Assembly: GCA_903876875.1 (NCBI GenBank)
Contig: CAIRBT010000044.1
Location: 1 to 52,424 of the forward strand
From: an uncultured Geobacteraceae bacterium
GTDB taxonomy: Bacteria; Desulfobacterota; Desulfuromonadia; Geobacterales; Pseudopelobacteraceae
DNA length: 52,424 nt
Direction: 5' to 3'
The notes under the pieces were generated by a model, which did not search any database, was not told the DNA's origin, and saw only the letters and a list, made by a program, of their open reading frames with translations. Below are positions 35,029-43,226 of the stretch, one piece after another. Within the stretch, counting starts at the first letter, position 1. Each line of letters starts with the position of its first letter. The translations under genes were made by a program, and so were the position numbers.

Positions 35029-35952
35029 ATGGTAAGAAAACTGTTTTTGTGGAGTATCGGAATGACACTTTTAGGCGGCTGCGGCTATTATGGCGGGGAT
35101 ACTCCCGAAAAAAGCACCACAAATCAATATGTCGGCTTGACGACCCCTGCACGCATCACCTCCGCCAATGCGAAAACCTTGTCAGAAAACGCTTACAGCA
35201 CGGATCGAATTGTGGCATCCGCCACCAGGGTTGGCAAAGCAACCACCGATGTCAGTAGCTCACCATGTCTTCTGCAAAGTTTTAGCAGCACATTACAAGG
35301 GAGCGTGATGTCATCACTGTTACGCTCTTCAGCTTCGAATAAGATCGTCGCCTCGGCTATTCAACAAAATATTTCAGGCTCACGTGGTTCTCTCAGCTAC
35401 AAGGCAGATCTTGACCTAAAAACCGGTAACTTCGCCGGTACATTGACCTTCGACCAATATCAAAATACCAATACCTCGGCTGCAATAACCGGAACAACAG
35501 ATTACAGTGGGCACCTCGAACCAACAACATCCAGATTCACCACTTTGAATATGCGTATGAACAGCCTGAATGCAACTATTGCCGGGGGTAAATCGTACAC
35601 CGTGTCCGGTACTATCTCGTTTTCAAACGCAAATTTGAATGATGTATCAATAGCATCGGTTGTACTTACCAACAATAGTACCGGGAGCACCCATTGGTTT
35701 AAAGATTACCAGATGACACATACGGGGAATACATTGACCATAAAAGGCACCTATTATGAGCCAACCGAGGGCTATGTTTCAATGAGCACCATTACCCCGC
35801 TCTCAGTAGCAGCCGCCGATGCCGCACCACTCTCCGGCAAATTGCTGCTTACCGGCAGCGACAACACCAAAGCCAGAGTAACGTACACCAACAGCATCCA
35901 GACCGTTGAAGCTGATACGGCAGGTAGCGGCACCTATACGGTGATACCATAA
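35029..35952 (+). CDS. Unknown secreted lipoprotein, Ser/Thr-rich and beta-rich
   Basis: A signal peptide with lipobox LLGGC puts Cys18 at the membrane surface. The mature part (about 290 residues) is rich in Ser, Thr, Asn and Gly with alternating hydrophobic positions, as in beta-sandwich or barrel proteins: YKADLDLKTGNFAGTLTF, YSGHLEPTTSRFTTLN and LLLTGSDNTKARVTYTNS. No known domain is recognised. It is preceded by a GGAGG Shine-Dalgarno, follows the unknown gene at 34286 by 50 bp, and is followed by a strong palindrome. It resembles variable outer-surface lipoproteins of Geobacter in general composition. Confidence 0.72.
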   Translation: MVRKLFLWSIGMTLLGGCGYYGGDTPEKSTTNQYVGLTTPARITSANAKTLSENAYSTDRIVASATRVGKATTDVSSSPCLLQSFSSTLQGSVMSSLLRSSASNKIVASAIQQNISGSRGSLSYKADLDLKTGNFAGTLTFDQYQNTNTSAAITGTTDYSGHLEPTTSRFTTLNMRMNSLNATIAGGKSYTVSGTISFSNANLNDVSIASVVLTNNSTGSTHWFKDYQMTHTGNTLTIKGTYYEPTEGYVSMSTITPLSVAAADAAPLSGKLLLTGSDNTKARVTYTNSIQTVEADTAGSGTYTVIP

Positions 35953-35972
35953 GTGGGTTATTAAATCTCCCC

Positions 35973-36002
35973 TGTAGGGGCACAGGTCACCGTGCCCCTA
36001 CA
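35973..36002. terminator. 11-bp GC-rich palindrome at convergent ends
   Basis: TGTAGGGGCAC (35973-35983) pairs with GTGCCCCTACA (35992-36002) around 8 nt (AGGTCACC), itself partly symmetrical. It separates the rightward lipoprotein gene from the leftward NtrC-like gene. Similar palindromes are common as dispersed repeats in Geobacter-type genomes; the hairpin at 29352 shares its core. Confidence 0.75.
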
Positions 36003-36015
36003 ATACGTTGTTTCC

Positions 36016-37356
36016 CTACTCATCCTGTACCACACCGTGATATTTACTCACTTTTCTCTTGAATCTTTTATAATCTATTCCCAGTAATTCAGCCGCATAC
36101 ATCTTTTTGCCCCCCGATCGTTGGAGTGCCTCTTCAATGGCCCAGAGTTCCAACTCGTCAAATTTCAGCGTTGGGGGCATGATTGAACGGGACGATGCCA
36201 TAGGGACATCTTTCGGCAGTAGTTGCATAATCTGTTCACCGTTAATTTGCTTTGAACCATAGATTGCAGCGCGTCGAATGATATTTTTCATCTGGGTAAT
36301 ATTACCGGGCCAGGGGTATGCCAACAATATATCAACGGCATCATTTGAGAGTGACAGGCCGGAACGATGCAGGTCTTCCTCCGCTTCTTTGAGGAAAAGT
36401 GCTGCCAAGCGAGGGATCTCCTCCACTATCGTACGTAACGGTGGCAATTTGATTACCTGTTCCGTAAGCTGGTAAAAGAGGGATTCTGTAAGTTTTCCCT
36501 CAGCATATTCTGCCTGAGCGCTTTTGAGGAGGGTAGCCACAACTCGACTTTTGATTTGTAACGGCTCAAGACCGCCAACGGGTAATATTTCTTTATTCTG
36601 GATAGCCCGGGCTACCTTATTCTGCATGGCCAACGACATGGTATTAGGTTCGATAAGAATCACCGTTCCCGGGCCGATGGAGACCAGCTTACCCACCTGT
36701 TTTCCCCGGCCAAAGAGTTCCACTTCCAGATGTTCATCGCTACAGCCACCGCAATGTATGGTTATACAGGGAGAACGGGGGTTTCTCCCCAATGAATGAA
36801 TTATGTGTGCCAGACGGGTTTTACCGACCCCGGATTCCCCCTCAATGGTCAGACAATACCCATGTTCCGAGGCATAACTAGCCTCATCACCAATCGCCTG
36901 CATCGGGAGACTCCAACCAAGCTCGTTTGAAAGAGTGTTGCCAAGCTTGGCTTGGAGCCTGTGTATCTGCAAGTCTTGAAGAAGTGGTGTCGCGACTCGT
37001 TGAATAGTGGCGGCCAGCTGTTCATAATCAAGTGGTTTACTCACAAACCCGCAGACACCCAGGTCAATGGACTTAAGCAGGTATTCCACTTCCGTAAATG
37101 CCGTGGTAATAATTACCGGTATGGTGGGATATTTTGACTTAAGCTGTGTCGTAAATTCGATACCGTCCATGTTTGACATCTGAATATCAGTAAGAACAAT
37201 ATCGGGGAGATTTTCCTCAACCATTCGTAACGCATCAACGCCATCTACCGCAGTGGCAACGTTTTCATACTGCATGGCCAGATAAAGTGATACCGCCGTA
37301 CGCAACCCCGAATCATCTTCAACATACAATAAATTCAACGGTAACCGCTTGGACAT
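36016..37356 (-). CDS. NtrC-like response regulator lacking the GAFTGA loop
   Basis: Domains are a receiver (1-125, phospho-acceptor Asp57 in LTDIQM), an AAA+ domain of NtrC type (about 150-370) and a Fis-type helix-turn-helix (about 400-440, MYAAELLGIDYKRFKRKV). Walker A is intact at 173-180 (GESGVGKT), and LPPLRTIVEEIPRLA and YPWPGNITQMKNIIRR are recognisable. But between ELFG and the Walker B region the sequence is only RGKQVGKLVSIGPGTVILIEP: the GAFTGA loop is missing and Walker B lacks its usual DE. It therefore probably cannot contact sigma-54 and may regulate by another route. It lies 58 bp downstream of the hybrid kinase gene on the same strand. Confidence 0.9.
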   Translation of the reverse strand: MSKRLPLNLLYVEDDSGLRTAVSLYLAMQYENVATAVDGVDALRMVEENLPDIVLTDIQMSNMDGIEFTTQLKSKYPTIPVIITTAFTEVEYLLKSIDLGVCGFVSKPLDYEQLAATIQRVATPLLQDLQIHRLQAKLGNTLSNELGWSLPMQAIGDEASYASEHGYCLTIEGESGVGKTRLAHIIHSLGRNPRSPCITIHCGGCSDEHLEVELFGRGKQVGKLVSIGPGTVILIEPNTMSLAMQNKVARAIQNKEILPVGGLEPLQIKSRVVATLLKSAQAEYAEGKLTESLFYQLTEQVIKLPPLRTIVEEIPRLAALFLKEAEEDLHRSGLSLSNDAVDILLAYPWPGNITQMKNIIRRAAIYGSKQINGEQIMQLLPKDVPMASSRSIMPPTLKFDELELWAIEEALQRSGGKKMYAAELLGIDYKRFKRKVSKYHGVVQDE

Positions 37357-37414
37357 ACTACACCTCCATGTCGTAGTTGGGCAAAATGTGCCATATCATT
37401 ATTCACAAATAAAC

Positions 37415-39679
37415 TTAACTGGTAAGTTTCTTAATCTTGCTTATAAGTTCCAATGGATTGAGCGGTTTCTCAATCAATTCGATATCATCTGAACCGCCCA
37501 GGTTACCAATAACATCCTGAGCATGACCGCTGATAAAGATGAAGGGCACCTTCTGAGAGAGAGCCCTGATTTCTTCATAGGTTGCTTTACCACTTTTGTT
37601 CGGCATAATCACATCCGAAATAACCAGATCAATTTCATCTTTTTTAGTCGTAAATATGTCCACCGCTTGACAACCATCCATGGCTGTTATGACGTTGTAG
37701 CCACTTTGAATGAGAATTTTACTCATTACGTTACAAAAATTCACATCATCTTCAACGAGAAGAATAGTCGCCAGATGATTGGATGTAATGGACTCCGGTG
37801 ATGTGTACCGGTTAATCTCACCGTCAGACCACTGATCCGGCATGGATTCCGCCAAGGGAAACTGCAGGCTGAAAACCGTCCCCACCCCGACGCTGCTCTG
37901 CACATCTATAATACCATCGTGCTGCATGATAATGCCGAAAACCATCGAAAGACCAAGACCCGTACCTTTCCCCACATCCTTGGTGGTAAAGAACGGATCA
38001 AAGATACACCGCTGGGTTTCTTCATTCATACCATGGCCGGTATCGCTCACCGTTATAATGGCGCAACGCACCTTATCGGTCGATTCAGACTCGGAGCCAC
38101 GATTACGGGGCATCAAGCCAGCCCGGGCCGAGATGTGCAGTGTGCCCCCCCTTGGCATCGCATCCCGCGCATTCGTTGCCAGATTAATCATGACCTGCTC
38201 AATTTGGCCGGCGTCAATATATGTCATGAGCGGTTCATCGGATAATTCAATTGTTAGTTCAATATCTTCCCGTATCAGGTGTTTAATAAACTGTCCCACC
38301 TTGCTGAGCAGGACATTAAGATTCTCAGTCTTAATTCTCATTATCTGTTTACGGCCATAGGCAAGCATACTGTGGGTAATGGCACCCGCCCTGTTAGATG
38401 CAGCCATAATTTCATTAACGTATTGAATATGCTCCGCACTCATGCCACTTGCCATTTTAAGAAGAATTCCATAGGCATTGATAATGCTCAGCTTATTATT
38501 CAAATCATGGGCGAGACCACCTGCCAACTGACCGATGGTCTCAACTTTTTGTGAATGAACAAGCTGGGCTATCAGCTCTTTTTTCTCCGTAATATCCTCT
38601 TTCACCGCAACGAAATTTGAAATGGCACCGGAATCATCATAGAGAGGAGAGACAATGACGTGTTCCCACAGAATACTGCCATCCTTCCGCTTATCCTGAA
38701 GCTCACCGTTCCAGGAGTGACCGGACAAAATGGTTGTCCAGATATCGGCATACAACTTCGACGTAGTACTGTCCGAAGACAATTGATACGGCATCTGGCC
38801 TATCGCCTCGTCAAAGGTGTATCCGGTATTTTTGGTAAAACTTCTATTCACAAACTCTATTTGACCCTTGGAATCAGTAATCAGAATAGAAGTGGGACTC
38901 TGTTCAATGGCACACGACAGTTTGTGCATCTTATTTTCATTGTATTTAAGATGGGTAATATCGACATTTTTCTTATTGGTAACATCACTAATACAGCCAT
39001 GCCACAGAACCGTGCCATCGTTCTGCCTCGAAGGCACCGCGATGCCATAATGCCATCGAATATCCAGACCGGGTAAAAGCACCCGGTATTCATACTCCCA
39101 CGTTTCAAGCACTTCAGCAGAAAGCCGCAGTGAGTCCTGTAAACCTTGTATATCATCGGGATAAATGACAGCGAAGAGGGGTGAGGCATCAGTCAATACC
39201 TGTGCCGGCGTCAAACCATACAGTTCAGTAATTGCCGAACTTGCATAGGGAAACGAAAAAAGACCATCGGGAAAGAGACAGCATTGGTAAATCATGCCCG
39301 GCACCTGCTGAGAGATAACCGTAAGGAGATTTTGAGTCTGTTCCAGATTTTCTAAAACAAATTTCTGTTCTTCAAAACGTCGGGTAAGTTCCTGTTCAGA
39401 CTGCTCACTCCGGAACGTCTGAACACGCATACTGCGGCACATGAAAATGAAACCAGCAATTCCCACCAACCATATCCCGCCAAGTACCAGAAAAAAGGTA
39501 CACAAACGCTGACAGATCTGATCCTTATCACAGGAAAAAACCATTGAAGATAACGAATGTACATGTTCAACTTTGCACAATAGGTAGGCACACAGTCCGG
39601 CACTACCGGCAATGAGAAATGACCACGACGTAATCAATGCCGTAAGTGTTGTCCCACATATCCTGAATTGAGCTCTCAT
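37415..39679 (-). CDS. Membrane hybrid histidine kinase (PAS-PAS-HisKA-HATPase-REC)
   Basis: From ATG 39679 the 754-aa protein has two transmembrane helices (about 13-35 and 60-80), two PAS/PAC modules (about 105-235 and 250-375), a dimerisation domain with the H-box LAGGLAHDLNNKLS, an ATPase with ATNARDAMPRGG, DTGHGMNEE and GTGLGLSMV, and a C-terminal receiver with the acceptor in VISDVIMPNKSG. An in-frame start at 39832 would add 51 residues without family likeness and cross a palindrome, so 39679 is preferred although its Shine-Dalgarno is weak. It precedes the NtrC-like regulator by 58 bp; the two are likely partners. The signal is unknown. Confidence 0.9.
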   Translation of the reverse strand: MRAQFRICGTTLTALITSWSFLIAGSAGLCAYLLCKVEHVHSLSSMVFSCDKDQICQRLCTFFLVLGGIWLVGIAGFIFMCRSMRVQTFRSEQSEQELTRRFEEQKFVLENLEQTQNLLTVISQQVPGMIYQCCLFPDGLFSFPYASSAITELYGLTPAQVLTDASPLFAVIYPDDIQGLQDSLRLSAEVLETWEYEYRVLLPGLDIRWHYGIAVPSRQNDGTVLWHGCISDVTNKKNVDITHLKYNENKMHKLSCAIEQSPTSILITDSKGQIEFVNRSFTKNTGYTFDEAIGQMPYQLSSDSTTSKLYADIWTTILSGHSWNGELQDKRKDGSILWEHVIVSPLYDDSGAISNFVAVKEDITEKKELIAQLVHSQKVETIGQLAGGLAHDLNNKLSIINAYGILLKMASGMSAEHIQYVNEIMAASNRAGAITHSMLAYGRKQIMRIKTENLNVLLSKVGQFIKHLIREDIELTIELSDEPLMTYIDAGQIEQVMINLATNARDAMPRGGTLHISARAGLMPRNRGSESESTDKVRCAIITVSDTGHGMNEETQRCIFDPFFTTKDVGKGTGLGLSMVFGIIMQHDGIIDVQSSVGVGTVFSLQFPLAESMPDQWSDGEINRYTSPESITSNHLATILLVEDDVNFCNVMSKILIQSGYNVITAMDGCQAVDIFTTKKDEIDLVISDVIMPNKSGKATYEEIRALSQKVPFIFISGHAQDVIGNLGGSDDIELIEKPLNPLELISKIKKLTS

Positions 39680-39816
39680 TTCTTGTAGTATCACCCATTG
39701 TTCGTAATTGACACACCAAATTCGCCATAAAATATTCTCTGACAGCAGTATAATACCGCAGAAAACTACACTCCTCCCTGTTCCAATTTGAATATGATCA
39801 CCACAGAGGTCAACCG

Positions 39817-39921
39817 GTATTTTATTACACATAAAATACTACAGGCATCACTTGCACTTACAAAATGGCATTTCAAATGCCATGTGGTTATTTTAGCCAC
39901 TCACGTAGTCATAATGACTAC
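39817..39921. repeat. Cluster of four short palindromes upstream of the hybrid kinase
   Basis: Four inverted repeats fall within 105 bp. They are GTATTTTAT/ATAAAATAC (39817-39839, 5-nt loop), ATGGCATTT/AAATGCCAT (39865-39883, 1-nt centre), GTGGTTA/TAGCCAC (39884-39900, 3-nt centre, one G-T pair) and GTAGTCAT/ATGACTAC (39905-39921, 1-nt centre). The last three are packed with centres 18-21 bp apart. This fits two-fold symmetric protein sites or recombination-type sites better than RNA hairpins, because the loops are too short. The remaining 39680-39992 sequence holds no gene that I can support. Confidence 0.75.
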
Positions 39922-39992
39922 CAAAGGAATTTACTGGAGATTTCTCGTCAGACAGACACTTCGGAGCCATTTTACTTGTAATGGGGAAAAAC

Positions 39993-40027
39993 AAAAAAAG
40001 CACCTACAGAATGAACTGTAGATGCTT
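39993..40027 (-). terminator. Intrinsic terminator of tRNA-Pro
   Basis: On the minus strand AAGCATCTACAG pairs with CTGTAGGTGCTT (one G-T) around a 6-nt loop and is followed by TTTTTGTTTTT. It lies 9 bp past the tRNA 3' end. Confidence 0.9.
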
Positions 40028-40035
40028 GAATTTGC

Positions 40036-40112
40036 TGGTCGGTGAGACTGGAATCGAACCAGCGACCCCCTGCTCCCAAGGCAGGTGCGCTACCAGGCTG
40101 CGCTACTCACCG
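40036..40112 (-). tRNA. tRNA-Pro (anticodon UGG)
   Basis: The minus strand shows acceptor CGGTGAG/CTCACCG with discriminator A, D-arm AGCGCAGCCTGGTAGCGC, anticodon loop CTTGGGA between CCTGC and GCAGG (anticodon TGG), T-loop GGTTCGATTCC and an encoded CCA (40036-40038). It is the last product of the leftward dxs transcript region, with its own terminator. Confidence 0.96.
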
Positions 40113-40123
40113 CAAGAATAGAT

Positions 40124-42019
40124 TTATAGCACCAACTCTAAACTTTTGTCAACAGTAAAATATGATCTTATCGAAGTTGCTATTCCTGCAGTGTCAAGTC
40201 CCACCATGGCACGCAGTTCATGTTGCTCACCCTGGGGGAGGTAAGTATCCGGATAACCGAGGCGTAACACACTGATACCGTGAAGATTATGCTCTTCAAG
40301 AAGCTCCAGAATGGCAGAACCAAAGCCTCCCTGTCGGGCATTTTCCTCCACAGTTATCAGCAAGCCCGTCTGACGTGCCCAGCCAAGAATCATCTGTTCA
40401 TCAAGAGGTTTAACGAAACGGCCATTGACGACAGCAAGCTCAATTCCCTCGCCAGCAAGAATCTCTGCTGCCTCACATGCCGGAGATACCATCGTTCCAA
40501 GGGCAATAATAGCCCCGTGAATCCCCTCACGAAGCGGTTCGGCCCTGCCAATGGGGAGGCGGTGTAATGCCTGGTCCAGTGCCACACCATAACCGTTGCC
40601 CCGTGGATAACGAATTGCAGCGGGAGTACCCAATGAAAGTGCGGTTGCCAGCATATGCTGGAGTTCGTTCTCATCTTTCGGAACCATCAGAGTCATATTG
40701 GGAAGATGGCGCAGATATGAGATATCAAAGGTACCGTGGTGGGTTGGCCCATCGCTGCCTACCACGCCACACCGGTCAATGGCAAAAGTGACCGGCAGGT
40801 TCTGTAGGCAGACGTCGTGACAGACCTGATCATAAGCACGCTGGAGAAAACTTGAATAAATGGCGCATACGGGATGGTATCCCCCTGCCGCTAGTCCGGC
40901 GGCAAAGGTTACCCCATGCTGCTCGGCAATACCAACATCAAAAAAACGCTCCGGGAATTCGGCAGCAAAGCCTGTCAGTCCGGTTCCGTCAGGCATGGCA
41001 GCGGTTATGGCTGCGACCCGTTCATCTTCGGCCGCCAGGCGACAGAGTGCCGCACCGAAAACCGAGGTATACGATGCCCCTCCCCCTTTTCCCTTAAGAA
41101 CCTTGCCACTCGCCATCTCAAAGGGACCGACCCCATGAAAAAGAGAGGGATTAGCCTCGGCAGGACCGTACCCTTTACCTTTTTTAGTAAGCACATGAAC
41201 CAACACCGCACTGTCAAATTTACTGACATTTTCCAGTGTTTCTACCAATGCGGAAAGATCATGACCATCAACCGGACCGATATATTCGAACCCGAAGGCC
41301 TCAAAGAGCATACCGGGGGTAAACATCCCCTTAAAGGACTCTTCCATTTTACGGGCCACATGCAACACACCCTTACCTATTTCCAGACGGTTCAGAAACG
41401 ATTCGGTATTCTTCTTAAAGCGATGAACAAATTCACTGGATGCCGTACGGGAGAGGAAGGTGGAAAGCGCACCAACGTTCTCAGCTATGGACATTTCATT
41501 ATCATTCAAAATAACAATCATATCGCGATTAAGATGTCCGGCATGGTTGATTGCCTCATAGGCCAGACCACCGGTCATGGAACCGTCACCGATAACCGCC
41601 AGCACCTTGCCGTCCCGACCATCCAGGTCACGGGCAACCGCCAGGCCGGTTGCAGCAGAAATCGAGGTTGAGGAATGTCCCACATCGAACTGATCATGTT
41701 CCGATTCATGACGTTTGGGAAATCCGCTGACACCATCAAGCCTGCGGAGTGTATTAAAAGCCTCCCGCCGACCTGTCAACAGCTTATGGGCGTATGCCTG
41801 ATGCCCCACATCCCAGATAATTTTATCATAGGGTGTGGTAAACACCCGATGCAAGGCTATGGTTAACTCCACGACCCCCAGTGAAGGCGCAAGATGTCCC
41901 CCATTGGTAGCACAGGTATGAATAATAGTTCGACGCAGTTCTGCGGCCAAATCAGGAAGCAGTATTTCCGGAAGACGCTTTACGTCATCAGGAGAATTAA
42001 TTTTTTCGAGAAGAGCCAT
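40124..42019 (-). CDS. dxs: 1-deoxy-D-xylulose-5-phosphate synthase
   Basis: Dxs condenses pyruvate and glyceraldehyde-3-phosphate, the first step of the MEP isoprenoid pathway, using thiamine diphosphate. From ATG 42019 (631 aa) the sequence opens [17 protein letters not shown] as in the family. The ThDP motif [31 protein letters not shown], the Gly-His [13 protein letters not shown] segment and [18 protein letters not shown] are all present. A second ATG 15 bp upstream is possible, but GAGAGA lies close to the chosen one. It directly follows ispA, which links it to farnesyl diphosphate synthesis, and ends 11 bp before tRNA-Pro. Confidence 0.96.
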   Translation of the reverse strand: MALLEKINSPDDVKRLPEILLPDLAAELRRTIIHTCATNGGHLAPSLGVVELTIALHRVFTTPYDKIIWDVGHQAYAHKLLTGRREAFNTLRRLDGVSGFPKRHESEHDQFDVGHSSTSISAATGLAVARDLDGRDGKVLAVIGDGSMTGGLAYEAINHAGHLNRDMIVILNDNEMSIAENVGALSTFLSRTASSEFVHRFKKNTESFLNRLEIGKGVLHVARKMEESFKGMFTPGMLFEAFGFEYIGPVDGHDLSALVETLENVSKFDSAVLVHVLTKKGKGYGPAEANPSLFHGVGPFEMASGKVLKGKGGGASYTSVFGAALCRLAAEDERVAAITAAMPDGTGLTGFAAEFPERFFDVGIAEQHGVTFAAGLAAGGYHPVCAIYSSFLQRAYDQVCHDVCLQNLPVTFAIDRCGVVGSDGPTHHGTFDISYLRHLPNMTLMVPKDENELQHMLATALSLGTPAAIRYPRGNGYGVALDQALHRLPIGRAEPLREGIHGAIIALGTMVSPACEAAEILAGEGIELAVVNGRFVKPLDEQMILGWARQTGLLITVEENARQGGFGSAILELLEEHNLHGISVLRLGYPDTYLPQGEQHELRAMVGLDTAGIATSIRSYFTVDKSLELVL

Positions 42020-42036
42020 ACGATCTCTCAGCATTG

Positions 42037-42930
42037 TCAGCTTTTCCGTTGCACGATGAAGCGGGCAATCTCACGCAGGCATTCTGCTTCAGCACCGAAA
42101 GGTTCAAGTGCGCGCAGAGCTTCATCCATCATTGCCACCGCTTCCACCCTGGCAGCTGACAGACCTAGTACCAACGGATAGGTCGCCTTGCCCCGCGCCA
42201 CATCACTCCCCGCATCCTTGCCGATCTGCTCTGTTGTTCCTTCAATATCAAGAATATCATCAGCTATCTGAAAGGCCAACCCTGCGGCCTCACCGTAGCG
42301 GGTGATAGCTGCAAGCTGTGCCGCAGTCGCCCCGCCCAACAGAGCTCCGGCAACCACCGACGCTTTCAAGAGCGCCCCGGTTTTATGGGTGTGAATATAT
42401 TGCACCGTTGCGAGGTCTATAGCATCATCTCCTTCACTTTCCATATCAACGACCTGACCTCCCACCATACCGTAAGAACCGGCGCAGGTGGCAATTTCAT
42501 GGATTACGGCCAGCACACCCTCCGGAGCCCCCCCCCCCATCAGTGCCGGGCTGCTTATGAGCCTGAAAGCTTCCGTCAACAAGGCATCACCAGCCAAAAT
42601 GGCAATGGCTTCACCAAATACCTTATGGCAGGTCGGGTTACCCCGGCGAAAATCATCGTTGTCCATGGCAGGAAGATCATCATGAATCAGTGAATAGGTA
42701 TGAATCATCTCAATGGCACAGGCAGCCGGAATAACCCGTTCAGAATCACCCCCTACCGCCCTGCAGGCAGCAAGCATTAAAATCGGCCGTACCCGTTTAC
42801 CACCGGCAAAAACCGAATAGCGCATGGCTTGATGGATCGAGTGTGGTAACTCGGACTCCCGGGGGAGAAAACGATCCAGCGCGGCATCTATGCGGGTCGC
42901 TTCACTCTGTAGATATTCTTTCAACTCCAT
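42037..42930 (-). CDS. ispA: Farnesyl/geranylgeranyl diphosphate synthase
   Basis: The 297-aa prenyltransferase carries both aspartate-rich Mg2+ motifs: [14 protein letters not shown] (FARM) at about 84-97 and [20 protein letters not shown] (SARM) at about 225-244. GGKRVRP precedes them. It condenses IPP with DMAPP or GPP and sits in the operon between xseB and dxs, a known order in many proteobacteria. The ATG at 42930 has GAGGAG 6 nt upstream, so I prefer it to one at 42960. A G11 run (42528-42538) encodes the GGG of ALMGGGAPE and keeps the frame; such a run is slippage-prone. Chain length (C15 or C20) is not firm. Confidence 0.94.
   Translation of the reverse strand: MELKEYLQSEATRIDAALDRFLPRESELPHSIHQAMRYSVFAGGKRVRPILMLAACRAVGGDSERVIPAACAIEMIHTYSLIHDDLPAMDNDDFRRGNPTCHKVFGEAIAILAGDALLTEAFRLISSPALMGGGAPEGVLAVIHEIATCAGSYGMVGGQVVDMESEGDDAIDLATVQYIHTHKTGALLKASVVAGALLGGATAAQLAAITRYGEAAGLAFQIADDILDIEGTTEQIGKDAGSDVARGKATYPLVLGLSAARVEAVAMMDEALRALEPFGAEAECLREIARFIVQRKS
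42528..42538. other. C11 homopolymer in ispA
   Basis: Eleven C on the plus strand (G11 in the gene) is the longest single-base run in the window. It is in frame (Met-Gly-Gly-Gly-Ala). A one-base change here would truncate IspA, so the length deserves confirmation. Confidence 0.9.
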
Positions 42931-42940
42931 ACGTGACTCC

Positions 42941-43171
42941 TCACATCTCACCGGTATCAAAGGGTGCTTTTTTCAGGGAACCATCCTTCTGCTTGAGCAG
43001 TATTTCGACACGCTGCTCGGCATCATCAAGGCGGCCAGAGCAAAACGCCGCATGTTTCACCCCCTCCTCAAACGCTTTTAAGGAATCTTCCAGGGTCAGG
43101 GAACCATTTTCCAACCGTTTGACAATTTCTTCCAGTTTCTTTAGTGATGCTTCAAATTTATCGGTAGCCAT
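42941..43171 (-). CDS. xseB: Exodeoxyribonuclease VII small subunit
   Basis: XseB (76 aa here) forms the helical hairpins that coat XseA in exonuclease VII. The family motif FEASLKKLEEIVKRLENGSLTLEDSLKAFEEG, in two pieces, appears at 7-38. The gene is best started at ATG 43171 (MATDKFEAS); a longer frame into the xseA side would add unrelated residues. It lies 55 bp after xseA and 10 bp before ispA, so the operon order is xseA-xseB-ispA-dxs. Confidence 0.95.
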   Translation of the reverse strand: MATDKFEASLKKLEEIVKRLENGSLTLEDSLKAFEEGVKHAAFCSGRLDDAEQRVEILLKQKDGSLKKAPFDTGEM

Positions 43172-43226
43172 GGTTGTTGTTCTCTCAGTAGTTAATAATA
43201 AGTGCAGATAGAAAGTTCTACAGACG

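Noticed and set aside
39788-40021. 77-aa rightward ORF upstream of tRNA-Pro
   Set aside because: It crosses the palindrome cluster and the tRNA terminator, with no Shine-Dalgarno and no family.
40916-41671. 251-aa ORF antisense to dxs
   Set aside because: Complement of conserved Dxs sequence; no Shine-Dalgarno or domain.
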